From Rhizobium sp. JAB6 (GTDB lineage: Bacteria > Pseudomonadota > Alphaproteobacteria > Rhizobiales > Rhizobiaceae), in the NCBI RefSeq assembly GCF_003024605.1, contig NZ_PYJQ01000001.1:26001-90000 (forward strand): 64,000 nt of DNA, written 5' to 3'. The notes beneath the pieces were generated by a model, which had not been told where the DNA came from, searched no databases, and saw only the letters and a list, made by a program, of their open reading frames with translations. Positions 36,452-44,395 of this stretch are shown piece by piece (the stretch's first letter is position 1; the number at the start of each line of letters is the position of its first letter). The position numbers were made by a program, and so were the translations under genes.

Positions 36452-36471
36452 GGCAATTACCGGATCGATTG

Positions 36472-36498
36472 AAAACGCGGCCATCACGGCCGCGTTTT
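36472..36498 (+). terminator. Terminator of cycM
   Basis: AAAACGCGGCC (36472-36482) pairs with GGCCGCGTTTT (36488-36498); the stem ends in a T-run. Confidence 0.85.
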
Positions 36499-36595
36499 GT
36501 GTTGCATCGTTCAGATCGCGTGCCGGCGCGTGCGCGTCCGCTGATCGAGGTCGAACACCTTCAACCCGTCTTCGGCGCTCGGCGGCATACGCCGG

Positions 36596-37540
36596 CTATC
36601 CGAGCAGATAGGCCCAGAGCGATACCGAGAATGCGCCGAGCGCTGTCGTCAAGGTAATCGCCGAAGCAGCGAGACCGTGGCCTACGCCGAAGCGATTGGC
36701 AATCAGCCAGGCGTTCACACCCGTCGGAACGGCTGCCGTGAGGACGAGTGCGGCCCGCCATTCCGGGCTCAGGCCAAGAAGAAGTCCGGCCGCCAGCACG
36801 CAGGCCGGCAGCAGAAAAAGCTTGAAGGCGGCAATGACGCTGGTGACGCCGAGATTGCCTGACAGCCCATATTGGTGCAGCGCCATTCCGAGCGAAATCA
36901 GCGCCGCCGGGCCGGCGATGTTGGCGATGCTGTCGACGACCGTCCCGAGTGTTGCGGGGATAGGAAGGCTGGTCAGATGGACGATGAGACCGCAGAAAAG
37001 CCCGATAACGAGCGGATTGCGGAGGAGGTTGCTGCCGACCTGACGCAGCAATTCGCCGGTGCTGCGGCCGGCGCCGGCATTCTCCTTGCGCTCGGCCTGC
37101 TCCATCAGCAGCGTGCCTGCGATCATCATCGTTGGGAGATGCACGGCAATCAGGATCGACATCGCCATGACGCCGTCAGGCCCAACCGTGCGCCCGACCA
37201 GCGGCAGGCCGATGAAGATCGTATTGGCAAAAGCCGAGGAAACGCCGGCGAGCACGCCGATGCGCGCATCTCGCCCGAAGAGCCGCGTCGCGACGATGTG
37301 GCCGGCAGCCCAGGTGACGGCGACGCCGGAAAAATAGGCCATCCACAATCGAAACGGCGAAGCGCCGCGAAAATCCGCTTCGGCGATGGTCCGGAACAGC
37401 AGGAGCGGAACCGCGACCTTGAAGACGAACTCGCTCATCGCCTCACCGACATCGGCTTTCAGCAGCCCCGTGCGAACGATGACCCAGCCGACGAGAATCA
37501 GCAGGAAGATTGGAAGAACGTCGGTGAGGATTTCGGACAT
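36596..37540 (-). CDS. AEC-family transporter
   Basis: A 314-aa membrane protein with about ten hydrophobic segments. VLPIFLLILVGWVIVRTGLL at the start, FANTIFIGLPLVGRTVG in the middle and AAVPTGVNAWLIANRFG near the end are hallmarks of the AEC (auxin efflux carrier/malonate) family. Bacterial members move dicarboxylates or amino acid-like anions; the substrate here is unknown. It stands alone: cycM ends before it on the other strand, and the next gene is divergent. Confidence 0.87.
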   Translation of the reverse strand: MSEILTDVLPIFLLILVGWVIVRTGLLKADVGEAMSEFVFKVAVPLLLFRTIAEADFRGASPFRLWMAYFSGVAVTWAAGHIVATRLFGRDARIGVLAGVSSAFANTIFIGLPLVGRTVGPDGVMAMSILIAVHLPTMMIAGTLLMEQAERKENAGAGRSTGELLRQVGSNLLRNPLVIGLFCGLIVHLTSLPIPATLGTVVDSIANIAGPAALISLGMALHQYGLSGNLGVTSVIAAFKLFLLPACVLAAGLLLGLSPEWRAALVLTAAVPTGVNAWLIANRFGVGHGLAASAITLTTALGAFSVSLWAYLLG

Positions 37541-37936
37541 GCCGGATGCGGGGTATGAAAATCATGGCTTCGAGGAGTTGGACCCGAAACTTGTAGCAGC
37601 TTGCCCGCGGCTGGAAAGCCGCAAAAACGAAAAAGCCGACTTGCCCCGCTTTGTCGATCTCGCCCAAGGGGAGATCCTCCCGGTGCACATGCCGCCAGTT
37701 CATCCGTGGTCGGCCGCGTACCGGTGAGGCGGAAGGCATCATTCCTTCCCGAACTGGCTCGGAAGTCTTTCGAGCTTCCCATCCCAGTCGCTGATAAGCA
37801 TTTAAAGATGGAAAATGACAGGTGAATGACTGATTGAAATCAGGTTGAGCGCCCTGGCGCTGATTTTTCTTTAAAATTTCAGAAAAACCGATAATACCGG
37901 ATACCGGCTATCACCAGGATCCGGGACCTCCTATAG
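37541..37936. other. Intergenic region without a recognisable gene
   Basis: This 396-bp stretch between the divergent AEC and PfkB-kinase genes shows short open frames on both strands but no recognisable protein. The 3' third is AT-rich (around 37855-37905) and probably carries the kinase promoter; the other end should hold the AEC promoter. Confidence 0.5.
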
Positions 37937-38929
37937 ATGACTCGCTTCGATGTACTGACCGTTGGCAATGCTATCGTCGACATTATCGCCCGTTGCAACG
38001 ATCAGTTCCTGATCGACAACAAGATCACCAAAGCCGCGATGAACCTCATAGACGCTGAGCGCGCCGAGCTTCTCTATTCGCGCATGGGACCGGCTCTGGA
38101 AGCTTCCGGCGGAAGTGCCGGCAACACGGCGGCAGGTATCGCGAATTTCGGCGGCAGGGCTGCTTATTTCGGCAAGGTTGCCGAAGACCAGCTCGGCGAA
38201 ATCTTTGCCCACGATATCCGCGCTCAGGGCGTTCATTACGAAACCAAGGCGAAGGGCACCTTCCCGCCGACTGCCCGATCGATGATCTTCGTCACCGAGG
38301 ATGGCGAGCGCTCCATGAACACCTATCTTGGCGCCTGCGTCGAACTTGGCCCCGAGGATGTCGAGGAAGATGTCGTCGCCGATGCCAAGGTGACTTATTT
38401 CGAAGGCTATCTCTGGGACCCGCCACGCGCCAAGGAAGCGATCCGCGAATGCGCCCGCATCGCCCACGCCCATGGCCGGGAAATGTCGATGACGCTCTCC
38501 GACAGCTTCTGCGTCGGCCGCTACCGCCACGAGTTCCTCGATCTCATGCGGTCCGGCACCGTCGATATCGTCTTCGCCAATCGTGACGAAGCCCTCTCGC
38601 TCTACGAGACCGACGATTTCGAAAAGGCGCTGGCTCTGATCGCGGCCGATTGCAAGATCGCCGCCGTGACGACGGGCAAGGATGGGGCCGTCATCGTGCG
38701 CGGCAACGAGCGCTATGTCGTCGATGCTCATCCGATCGAGGAGCGTGTCGATACGACCGGCGCCGGCGATCTTTTCGCTGCCGGCTTTCTCTTCGGCTAC
38801 ACGAAAGGCCGCAGCCTGGAAGATTGCGCCAAGCTCGGCAATCTTGCCGCCGCCATCGTTATCGAGCAGATCGGTCCGCGGCCGATACGATCGCTGTCTG
38901 AGGCCGCCAAGGAGTTCGGGCTTCTCTGA
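37937..38929 (+). CDS. PfkB-family kinase, probably adenosine kinase
   Basis: A 330-aa ribokinase-fold kinase. GGSAGNTAAGIANFGGRAAYFGKVAEDQLG (from about residue 57) is the substrate-side PfkB signature. The second signature DTTGAGDLFAAGFLFGYTKG holds the catalytic Asp (about 275-295), and FANRDEALSLY is the family linker. Rhizobial homologues are annotated as adenosine kinase, which would phosphorylate adenosine to AMP in purine salvage; specificity is inferred. A strong terminator follows. Confidence 0.85.
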   Translation: MTRFDVLTVGNAIVDIIARCNDQFLIDNKITKAAMNLIDAERAELLYSRMGPALEASGGSAGNTAAGIANFGGRAAYFGKVAEDQLGEIFAHDIRAQGVHYETKAKGTFPPTARSMIFVTEDGERSMNTYLGACVELGPEDVEEDVVADAKVTYFEGYLWDPPRAKEAIRECARIAHAHGREMSMTLSDSFCVGRYRHEFLDLMRSGTVDIVFANRDEALSLYETDDFEKALALIAADCKIAAVTTGKDGAVIVRGNERYVVDAHPIEERVDTTGAGDLFAAGFLFGYTKGRSLEDCAKLGNLAAAIVIEQIGPRPIRSLSEAAKEFGLL

Positions 38930-38967
38930 ACGCATCCGTCATTGGAGTCCCCATCGGCAGATTACGG

Positions 38968-39002
38968 AAAGCCGCCTTCGGCAGATCGCAGGAGGCGGCT
39001 TT
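38968..39002 (+). terminator. Terminator after the PfkB-family kinase
   Basis: AAAGCCGCCT (38968-38977) pairs with AGGCGGCTTT (38993-39002) around a 15-nt loop; it can work in both directions, also for the converging CadD-like gene. Confidence 0.75.
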
Positions 39003-39027
39003 GGCTATCAAGCGCTGAAAAGGCCCG

Positions 39028-39639
39028 TCACCGAAAGAGCGCCACGGTTCCCGCCTCATAAAGGATGAGAATGCCGAGCGCGATCAGGATGAAGGGCACG
39101 ATCCTATGTCCATGTCGCCTTATCGGTGCGCCGAGCTTCGGATGATTGACGAGAGAATGCGCGGCACCCAGCCAGACTGCCGTCAGCACCGTGAAGGTGC
39201 AGCCGATGGCTAAAACCTCGTAGGCGGAGCGCGTCGCAAACAGCGGCGTATAGACGCTGATATTGTCGCCGCCATTGGCGATCGTTATCAATGTGATCGC
39301 GGCGATGTTTCCATGTCCTGCCGAGGCCTTGGCATGATCTTCCGGATCGTCGTCGGCCTCCATGCCGTTCCAGAGCTCCCACAACCTTCTCAGGCCGAAG
39401 TAGATCGGCGCAAGGCCGAGCAGGCCGATATAGGCTGCGGGAATGACGAGCGCGAGCAATGAGGCAATGGCGCTGACGCCGTAAAGAACGCCGATACCGA
39501 GATATTGGCCTATGATGATCTGCCGCAATCGGAACTTCGGATCGGCAAAGAAGCCGAGAAGCACGAAAATATCGTCTATGTTCGTCGATGTGAACGTAGC
39601 GATTGCAACGCCGAGAACGCCGAGCACATACGCCAACAT
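39028..39639 (-). CDS. CadD-family cadmium resistance-like transporter
   Basis: A 203-aa inner-membrane protein with about six hydrophobic segments. FTSTNIDDIFVLLGFFAD near the N-terminus and TIANGGDNISVYTPLFA in the middle are CadD/LysE-superfamily signatures with conserved acidic residues in the membrane. A hydrophilic acidic loop (MEADDDPEDHAKASAGHG) lies between them. CadD proteins export Cd2+ or other divalent cations; other members have unknown substrates. No metal-responsive regulator lies beside it. Confidence 0.85.
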   Translation of the reverse strand: MLAYVLGVLGVAIATFTSTNIDDIFVLLGFFADPKFRLRQIIIGQYLGIGVLYGVSAIASLLALVIPAAYIGLLGLAPIYFGLRRLWELWNGMEADDDPEDHAKASAGHGNIAAITLITIANGGDNISVYTPLFATRSAYEVLAIGCTFTVLTAVWLGAAHSLVNHPKLGAPIRRHGHRIVPFILIALGILILYEAGTVALFR

Positions 39640-39724
39640 AGCCGGTCTCCGTTTCTCATACCGGATACATCATTGTGCCGGAAAAGCCGCGACGTCGCTT
39701 CTACGTGAAAACGCCGAGGATACG

Positions 39725-40264
39725 TTACTTGAAGGCTTCGCCGGGGTAGGCGCCCCAGATCTCGGATTGCGCCACCCAGCCCTCTGTGCCGTCGGCGGTG
39801 ACAAGGCACCAGTCGCCCGTGCATTCCTTGATGCTCATCATCACGCCGGGCTGAAGCTTGGCGATGACGGCGGCGGATGGCTGGGATTCGCGGCGCATGT
39901 TGACGAAGACGGCCTTGCCCTTGCCCTTCATCCAGGGAGCGGCAATGGCCGAGCGCTGGCCGGATAGCAGCGACTGGTTGACCCAGCCCTCGGTGCCGTC
40001 GGCATCGCGCACGCGCCTCCAGTTATCGTATTCCTGGATGATTTCGACCGGCAGGCCCTGCTTGAGATAGAGCCAGGATACGGCATAATCCGCGCTCGGG
40101 CCGATGCGCAGATTGACCCGCTTGGATTTCAGCGTGACGAAGCGCGGCAGCGGCAAGCCGCTCGGCCCCTTGGCAGCCTGGGCTGCCGCAAGATCGGCCG
40201 ACACGGCGGCCATCATTAGGCCGATTGCGAATATGGCGCAGGATTTCAAGACTCTGCCACGCAT
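39725..40264 (-). CDS. Exported bacterial SH3-domain protein
   Basis: A 179-aa secreted protein. A signal peptide covers residues 1-29 (hydrophobic core, cleavage near AAA-QA). The mature chain has two SH3b-like (PF06347) repeats: VTLKSKRVNLRIGPSADYAVSWLYLKQGLPVEII and KAVFVNMRRESQPSAAVIAKLQPGVM, each ending in a DGTEGWV strand. Such proteins may bind peptidoglycan. It is divergent from the 2-hydroxyacid dehydrogenase gene. Confidence 0.85.
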   Translation of the reverse strand: MRGRVLKSCAIFAIGLMMAAVSADLAAAQAAKGPSGLPLPRFVTLKSKRVNLRIGPSADYAVSWLYLKQGLPVEIIQEYDNWRRVRDADGTEGWVNQSLLSGQRSAIAAPWMKGKGKAVFVNMRRESQPSAAVIAKLQPGVMMSIKECTGDWCLVTADGTEGWVAQSEIWGAYPGEAFK

Positions 40265-40455
40265 GGGGAGTTCCGTTCGTTCGTCATGACAAAGGCGCCA
40301 TTCCGGCGACCTTTCGCTCCGGTGAGCGGCAAATCCCCGGATCGCGTCAGCGAGTTTTGTTTGTCTTCGCCTGCGGGTCTGGTAGAAATGCCCGGAACGG
40401 GAAAATTATCCTGCTTCTTGGTTAAGAACATCTGAACAAGGCATCGCCGCTCGCC

Positions 40456-41457
40456 ATGACGACGAAGAAAAAACCGAAGGTCTACGTCACGCGCAAACTG
40501 CCTGACGCGGTGGAGACGCGCATGCGCGAACTCTTCGATGCCGAACTCAACATCGACGATCGTCCGCGCACCAAGGACGAATTGATCGAGGCCGTCCGCT
40601 CCGTCGACGTGCTGGTTCCGACGGTCACCGACCGCGTCGATGCCGAGATCATCGAAGAAGCCGGCCCGCAGATGAAGCTGATTGCCAGCTTCTCCAACGG
40701 CACGGATCATATCGACATCGAGGCCGCCGCCCGCCGCGGCATCACTGTGACCAACACGCCGAATGTGCTGACCGAAGATACAGCCGACATGACCATGGCG
40801 CTCATCCTCGCCGTGCCCCGGCGGCTGGCGGAAGGTGCGCGGGTGCTGACCGACAGCCCCGGCGAATGGGCCGGATGGTCGCCCACCTGGATGCTCGGCC
40901 GCCGCATCCACGGCAAGCGCATCGGCATTGTCGGCATGGGGCGGATCGGCACGGCCGTTGCGCGCCGCGCCAAGGCATTCGGCCTTTCGATCCATTATCA
41001 CAATCGTAAGCGGGTCAACCCGGCGACCGAGGACGAGCTGGAGGCGACCTATTGGGACAGCCTCGACCAGATGCTCGCCCGCGTCGATATCGTCTCGGTC
41101 AACTGCCCGTCGACGCCGGCCACCTATCATCTGATCTCCGCCCGCCGCCTGGCGCTGCTGCAGCCAACGAGCTACATCGTCAATACGGCGCGCGGCGATG
41201 TCATCGATGAAGCGGCGCTGATCAAGATCCTGCGCGAGGGCAAGATCGCCGGCGCCGGCCTCGACGTGTTCGAGAACGAACCGGCCGTCAATCCGAAGCT
41301 GGTGAAACTCGCCAATGAGGGCAAGGTGGTCATCCTGCCGCATATGAGTTCGGCGACGCTCGAGGGCCGCATCGACATGGGCGACAAGGTGATCATCAAC
41401 ATCCGCACCTTCATCGACGGCCATCGCCCGCCCAACCGCGTGCTGCCGTTTCGATAA
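40456..41457 (+). CDS. D-2-hydroxyacid dehydrogenase (glyoxylate/hydroxypyruvate reductase-like)
   Basis: A 333-aa NAD(P)-dependent D-2-hydroxyacid dehydrogenase. The Rossmann motif GIVGMGRIGTAVARRAKAFG lies near 155-174, the substrate Arg is in NTARGDVIDEAAL, the catalytic Glu in GLDVFENEP and the His in LPHMSSAT (near 300). It most resembles GyaR/GRHPR-type enzymes reducing glyoxylate or hydroxypyruvate; exact substrate unassigned. The promoter lies in the 190 bp shared with the SH3 gene. Confidence 0.88.
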   Translation: MTTKKKPKVYVTRKLPDAVETRMRELFDAELNIDDRPRTKDELIEAVRSVDVLVPTVTDRVDAEIIEEAGPQMKLIASFSNGTDHIDIEAAARRGITVTNTPNVLTEDTADMTMALILAVPRRLAEGARVLTDSPGEWAGWSPTWMLGRRIHGKRIGIVGMGRIGTAVARRAKAFGLSIHYHNRKRVNPATEDELEATYWDSLDQMLARVDIVSVNCPSTPATYHLISARRLALLQPTSYIVNTARGDVIDEAALIKILREGKIAGAGLDVFENEPAVNPKLVKLANEGKVVILPHMSSATLEGRIDMGDKVIINIRTFIDGHRPPNRVLPFR

Positions 41458-41487
41458 GCGAATCATCCTGATTCGCCAGCAGAAACA

Positions 41488-41517
41488 CGGCTGAACACCC
41501 GGCTGAACACCCGGCTG
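41488..41517. repeat. 12-bp tandem repeat
   Basis: CGGCTGAACACC occurs twice in tandem (41488-41499, 41500-41511) and continues for six more bases, just after the dehydrogenase gene. No known function. Confidence 0.8.
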
Positions 41518-41611
41518 CAAATTTGATCTCATTTCTCTCTGACCGGTCATGGGCATGTCACAAAGCCGGCCCAGAGGTGACCGCAAACACAAATCAGGAA
41601 GGGCGGAAATC

Positions 41612-42958
41612 ATGGCGCGGGCGCTGCCGCATGAGCGGATTCAATATGTGGTCGAGGGCGGCTTCAAGCTGTCGGGAGAGATCGAACCGAGCGGCAACAA
41701 GAATGCCGCATTGCCGATCATCGCCGCATCGCTTCTGACTGATCAGCGCGTCGAACTCAGCAACGTCCCGCGCATCCGCGATGTCGAGGCATTGGTGGAA
41801 CTGATCCAGTCCGTCGGCGCCAAGGTGCGTTGGCTCGGCCGCAATGAGCTCGAAATCGAAGCGCGAGAACTTAGACCGGCCAATCTCGATCCCGATCTCT
41901 GCGCCCGCATCCGCGCCTCCATCCTGCTTGCCGGCCCGATGCTGGCACGCTGTGGCGAGATTACCTTGCCGCCGCCCGGCGGCGACGTCATCGGCCGTCG
42001 GCGTGTCGATACGCATTTCCTGGCGCTGGAACAGCTCGGCGCCAAGATCGAGGTCAACAGCGTCTACAGCTTCCGCACCGAAGGGCTGCGCGGCGCGGAC
42101 GTCTTCCTTGATGAACCCTCCGTCACGGCGACGGAAAATGCGCTCTGCGCTGCCGTGTTCGCCGAGGGGACGACGATCCTGCGCAATTGCGCTTCCGAGC
42201 CGCATGTTCAGGATCTCGCCCGCTTCCTGATTGCCATGGGCGCCCGAATCGAAGGCGTCGGCACCAATATGATGACCATTCACGGGGGCCAGCGGCTGAG
42301 CGGTGCGTCGCATCGTATCGGCCCCGATCATAACGAAGTCGGCTCGCTGATCGGCCTTGCCGCCGTCACCGGCTCTGAAATCACCATCCGCCGTGCCGGC
42401 GTCGAGCATCTGCGCTCCACCCTGATGACCTTCGAGCGCCTGGGCATCCGCTGCCAGATCGACGGCGACGATCTCATCATCCGCTCCGGTCAGGAGATGA
42501 AGATCCAGCCTGATTTCGGGGGCCATATTCCGAAGATCGAAGATCAGCCCTGGCCGGCCTTTCCGGCCGACACCATGTCGATCGCTATCGTCACCGCCAC
42601 GCAGTGCGACGGCGTCGTGCTGATGTTCGAGAAAATGTTCGAAAGCCGCATGTTCTTTGTCGACAAGCTGATCGCCATGGGCGCTCGCATCGTGTTGTGC
42701 GACCCACATCGCGCCATCGTCGCTGGTCCTTCGAAGCTGCGGGCCGCCCAGCTTGAAAGCCCTGACATTCGCGCCGGTATGGCGATGCTGATCGCGGCGA
42801 TGTGCGCCGAGGGCACGAGCGTCATCAACAATGCCCAGCAGATCGAGCGCGGGTATGAGCGCATCGAGGAGCGGCTGAATGCCATGGGTGCCCGCATTAC
42901 CCGCATTCCGCCGCGCACCCCTTCTCCCTTCGGGGAGAAGGTGCCGGCAGGCGGATGA
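41612..42958 (+). CDS. MurA-type UDP-GlcNAc enolpyruvyl transferase paralogue (Asp at the fosfomycin site)
   Basis: A 448-aa EPT-family enzyme. GNKNAALPII (Lys30, Asn31) corresponds to Lys22-Asn23 of E. coli MurA, and PPGGDVIGRRRVDTHFLALEQLGA is the active-site loop. The loop residue aligned with catalytic Cys115 is Asp125. Asp is found at this place in mycobacterial MurA, where it removes the fosfomycin target. FPADTMSIAI carries the conserved Asp near 305. MurA is favoured over AroA because of the GNKN and PGG-IG motifs. The last 14 residues (from RTPSP) are encoded by a RIME-like repeat. ATG 41612 has GGAAGGGCGGA upstream. Confidence 0.88.
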   Translation: MARALPHERIQYVVEGGFKLSGEIEPSGNKNAALPIIAASLLTDQRVELSNVPRIRDVEALVELIQSVGAKVRWLGRNELEIEARELRPANLDPDLCARIRASILLAGPMLARCGEITLPPPGGDVIGRRRVDTHFLALEQLGAKIEVNSVYSFRTEGLRGADVFLDEPSVTATENALCAAVFAEGTTILRNCASEPHVQDLARFLIAMGARIEGVGTNMMTIHGGQRLSGASHRIGPDHNEVGSLIGLAAVTGSEITIRRAGVEHLRSTLMTFERLGIRCQIDGDDLIIRSGQEMKIQPDFGGHIPKIEDQPWPAFPADTMSIAIVTATQCDGVVLMFEKMFESRMFFVDKLIAMGARIVLCDPHRAIVAGPSKLRAAQLESPDIRAGMAMLIAAMCAEGTSVINNAQQIERGYERIEERLNAMGARITRIPPRTPSPFGEKVPAGG

Positions 42959-43048
42959 GGGGGCCTGCCAAGAGCACGAAAATCCATGAATTCAAATCGA
43001 AAACCCCTCATCCGACCCTTCGGGCCACCTTCTCCCCGCTGGAGAGAA
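42917..43048. repeat. Two inverted RIME-like units, one inside the MurA-paralogue 3' end
   Basis: CCCCTTCTCCCTTCGGGGAGAAGG then GCGGATGAGGGG (42917-42961) is followed about 40 bp on by the reverse-oriented CCCCTCATCCGACCCTTC...CTTCTCCCC...GGAGAGAAGG (43003-43049). The first copy includes the MurA-paralogue stop codon. Confidence 0.8.
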
Positions 43049-43112
43049 GGAGCTTCCGGTGCTCATCCGACCCATATGCGACTGTCCCACTATTTCGGCG
43101 TGAGAAAGGCTA

Positions 43113-43592
43113 TTAGGCAATCGCCTTGCGCATCTCGATCGATGTCGTCCGATCGAAACCAGCGTGGCGATTTTCGGCCGCCTTGCGAAAGCCCCATGCG
43201 GCAAAGGTAGCATGGTTGTCGACCAGCTCAATCCGCGTTTCCAGCCGCAACGCCTTGAGGCCAAGCTCTCGCGCCGTTGTCTCGGCCAGGCCCAGCAGTC
43301 GCTTGCCGATACCTTTACCCTGTGCCGCCGGCAGCACGGCGAGCTTGCCGACATATAAGCTCTCTGCCTCCGGCCGGCAGAAAATGCAGCCGACTAACTG
43401 TTCGCCATAGAGTGCCACATAAGCGATCTCGCTAAACGCCTTCGTTTTAAGCGTCTCCGCCGTCAGCGCCAGCGCTGAGGAGGGCGGATCGATGCGTCCG
43501 TTCATATAGGCAAAGGATGTTAGGATGAGATCCAGCAACACATCCCAGCGATCGAAGCCGTCATCGAGGCGACGAAGCGTAATATCCTTCAT
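43113..43592 (-). CDS. GNAT-family N-acetyltransferase
   Basis: A 159-aa Gcn5-related acetyltransferase. The acetyl-CoA motif LYVGKLAVLPAAQGKGIGKRLLGLAE (about 79-104) includes the Q/RxxGxG/A pyrophosphate loop, and FAAWGFRKAAENRHAGFDRT closes the domain. The substrate is unknown. The start ATG overlaps the stop of moeB by four bases (ATGA), so the two are translationally coupled. Confidence 0.87.
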   Translation of the reverse strand: MKDITLRRLDDGFDRWDVLLDLILTSFAYMNGRIDPPSSALALTAETLKTKAFSEIAYVALYGEQLVGCIFCRPEAESLYVGKLAVLPAAQGKGIGKRLLGLAETTARELGLKALRLETRIELVDNHATFAAWGFRKAAENRHAGFDRTTSIEMRKAIA

Positions 43593-44359
43593 TCGGCGGC
43601 GACCCGGGGACGTTTACGGCGATAGCGCACCGTTTCGAAGCGCGAGGACAACCCGTCATAGAGCAGCAGGCGGCCGATCAGCGGCTCGCCGATGCCTGTG
43701 ATAAGCTTGATCGCCTCCATCGCCATTAGCGTGCCGATGACCCCTGTCAATGCGCCGATGATTCCCGCTTCCGCGCAACTGGGAATGAGGCCTTCCGGCG
43801 GTGGGGCGGGAAAGAGATCGCGATAGCGCGGATTGAGGTTGCCATCCGCATCGCTTTCATACGGCTTCAATGTCGTCACGGACCCATCGAATCTGCCGAC
43901 TGCGCCGGTCACCAGCGGCAGATGCGCTGCCTCTGTCGCGTCGGCTGCGGCGTAGCGCGTGTCGAAATTGTCGGAGCCGTCGAGGACGAGATCGAAATCG
44001 GCAAGGTGCCGTGCAGCGGTGTCGAGGCTGAACCGCTCCTCGAAGCGGATGATGCGCACATGCGGGTTCAGCCGGGCGATAGCATCTGCCGCACTCTGCG
44101 CCTTCATCTCGCCGATCGTGCCCGTATCGTGAATGACCTGCCGCTGCAGGTTGGACAGCGAAACGCGATCGTCGTCGGCAATGCCGAGCGTGCCGACGCC
44201 GGCGGCGGCGAGATATTGCAGCACCGGCGCACCAAGGCCGCCGGCTCCGATGACAAGCACGCGGGCCGCCTTCAATTTTTGCTGGCCGGCGCCGCCGACC
44301 TCCGGCAGAAGGATATGGCGGTGATAACGGGCGATTTCGTCTGAGGTCAAAGCATCCAT
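43589..44359 (-). CDS. moeB: MoeB/ThiF-type sulfur-carrier adenylyltransferase
   Basis: A 256-aa E1-like enzyme that adenylates the C-terminus of a small sulfur carrier (MoaD for molybdopterin, or ThiS). The nucleotide loop VIGAGGLGAP lies at residues 36-45, and the conserved Arg/Asp motifs LSNLQRQV and DGSDNFDTRY follow. The conserved Cys is retained (Cys195 in PSCAEAG). The structural zinc cysteines of E. coli MoeB are absent: CYRCLF is RYRDLF here and no C-terminal CxxC exists. ThiF is an alternative. The GNAT gene overlaps its end; recF lies 36 bp upstream. Confidence 0.85.
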   Translation of the reverse strand: MDALTSDEIARYHRHILLPEVGGAGQQKLKAARVLVIGAGGLGAPVLQYLAAAGVGTLGIADDDRVSLSNLQRQVIHDTGTIGEMKAQSAADAIARLNPHVRIIRFEERFSLDTAARHLADFDLVLDGSDNFDTRYAAADATEAAHLPLVTGAVGRFDGSVTTLKPYESDADGNLNPRYRDLFPAPPPEGLIPSCAEAGIIGALTGVIGTLMAMEAIKLITGIGEPLIGRLLLYDGLSSRFETVRYRRKRPRVAAE

Positions 44360-44395
44360 GCGCTGGAGTCTAGCACAATCGCGGCGAAGGAGGCG

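Noticed and set aside
41488..41517. CRISPR-like repeat
   Set aside because: It is a direct 12-bp tandem repeat with no spacers.
41612..42958. Possible displaced aroA
   Set aside because: The GNKN and PGG-IG motifs and the UDP-GlcNAc-type loop identify MurA, not AroA.
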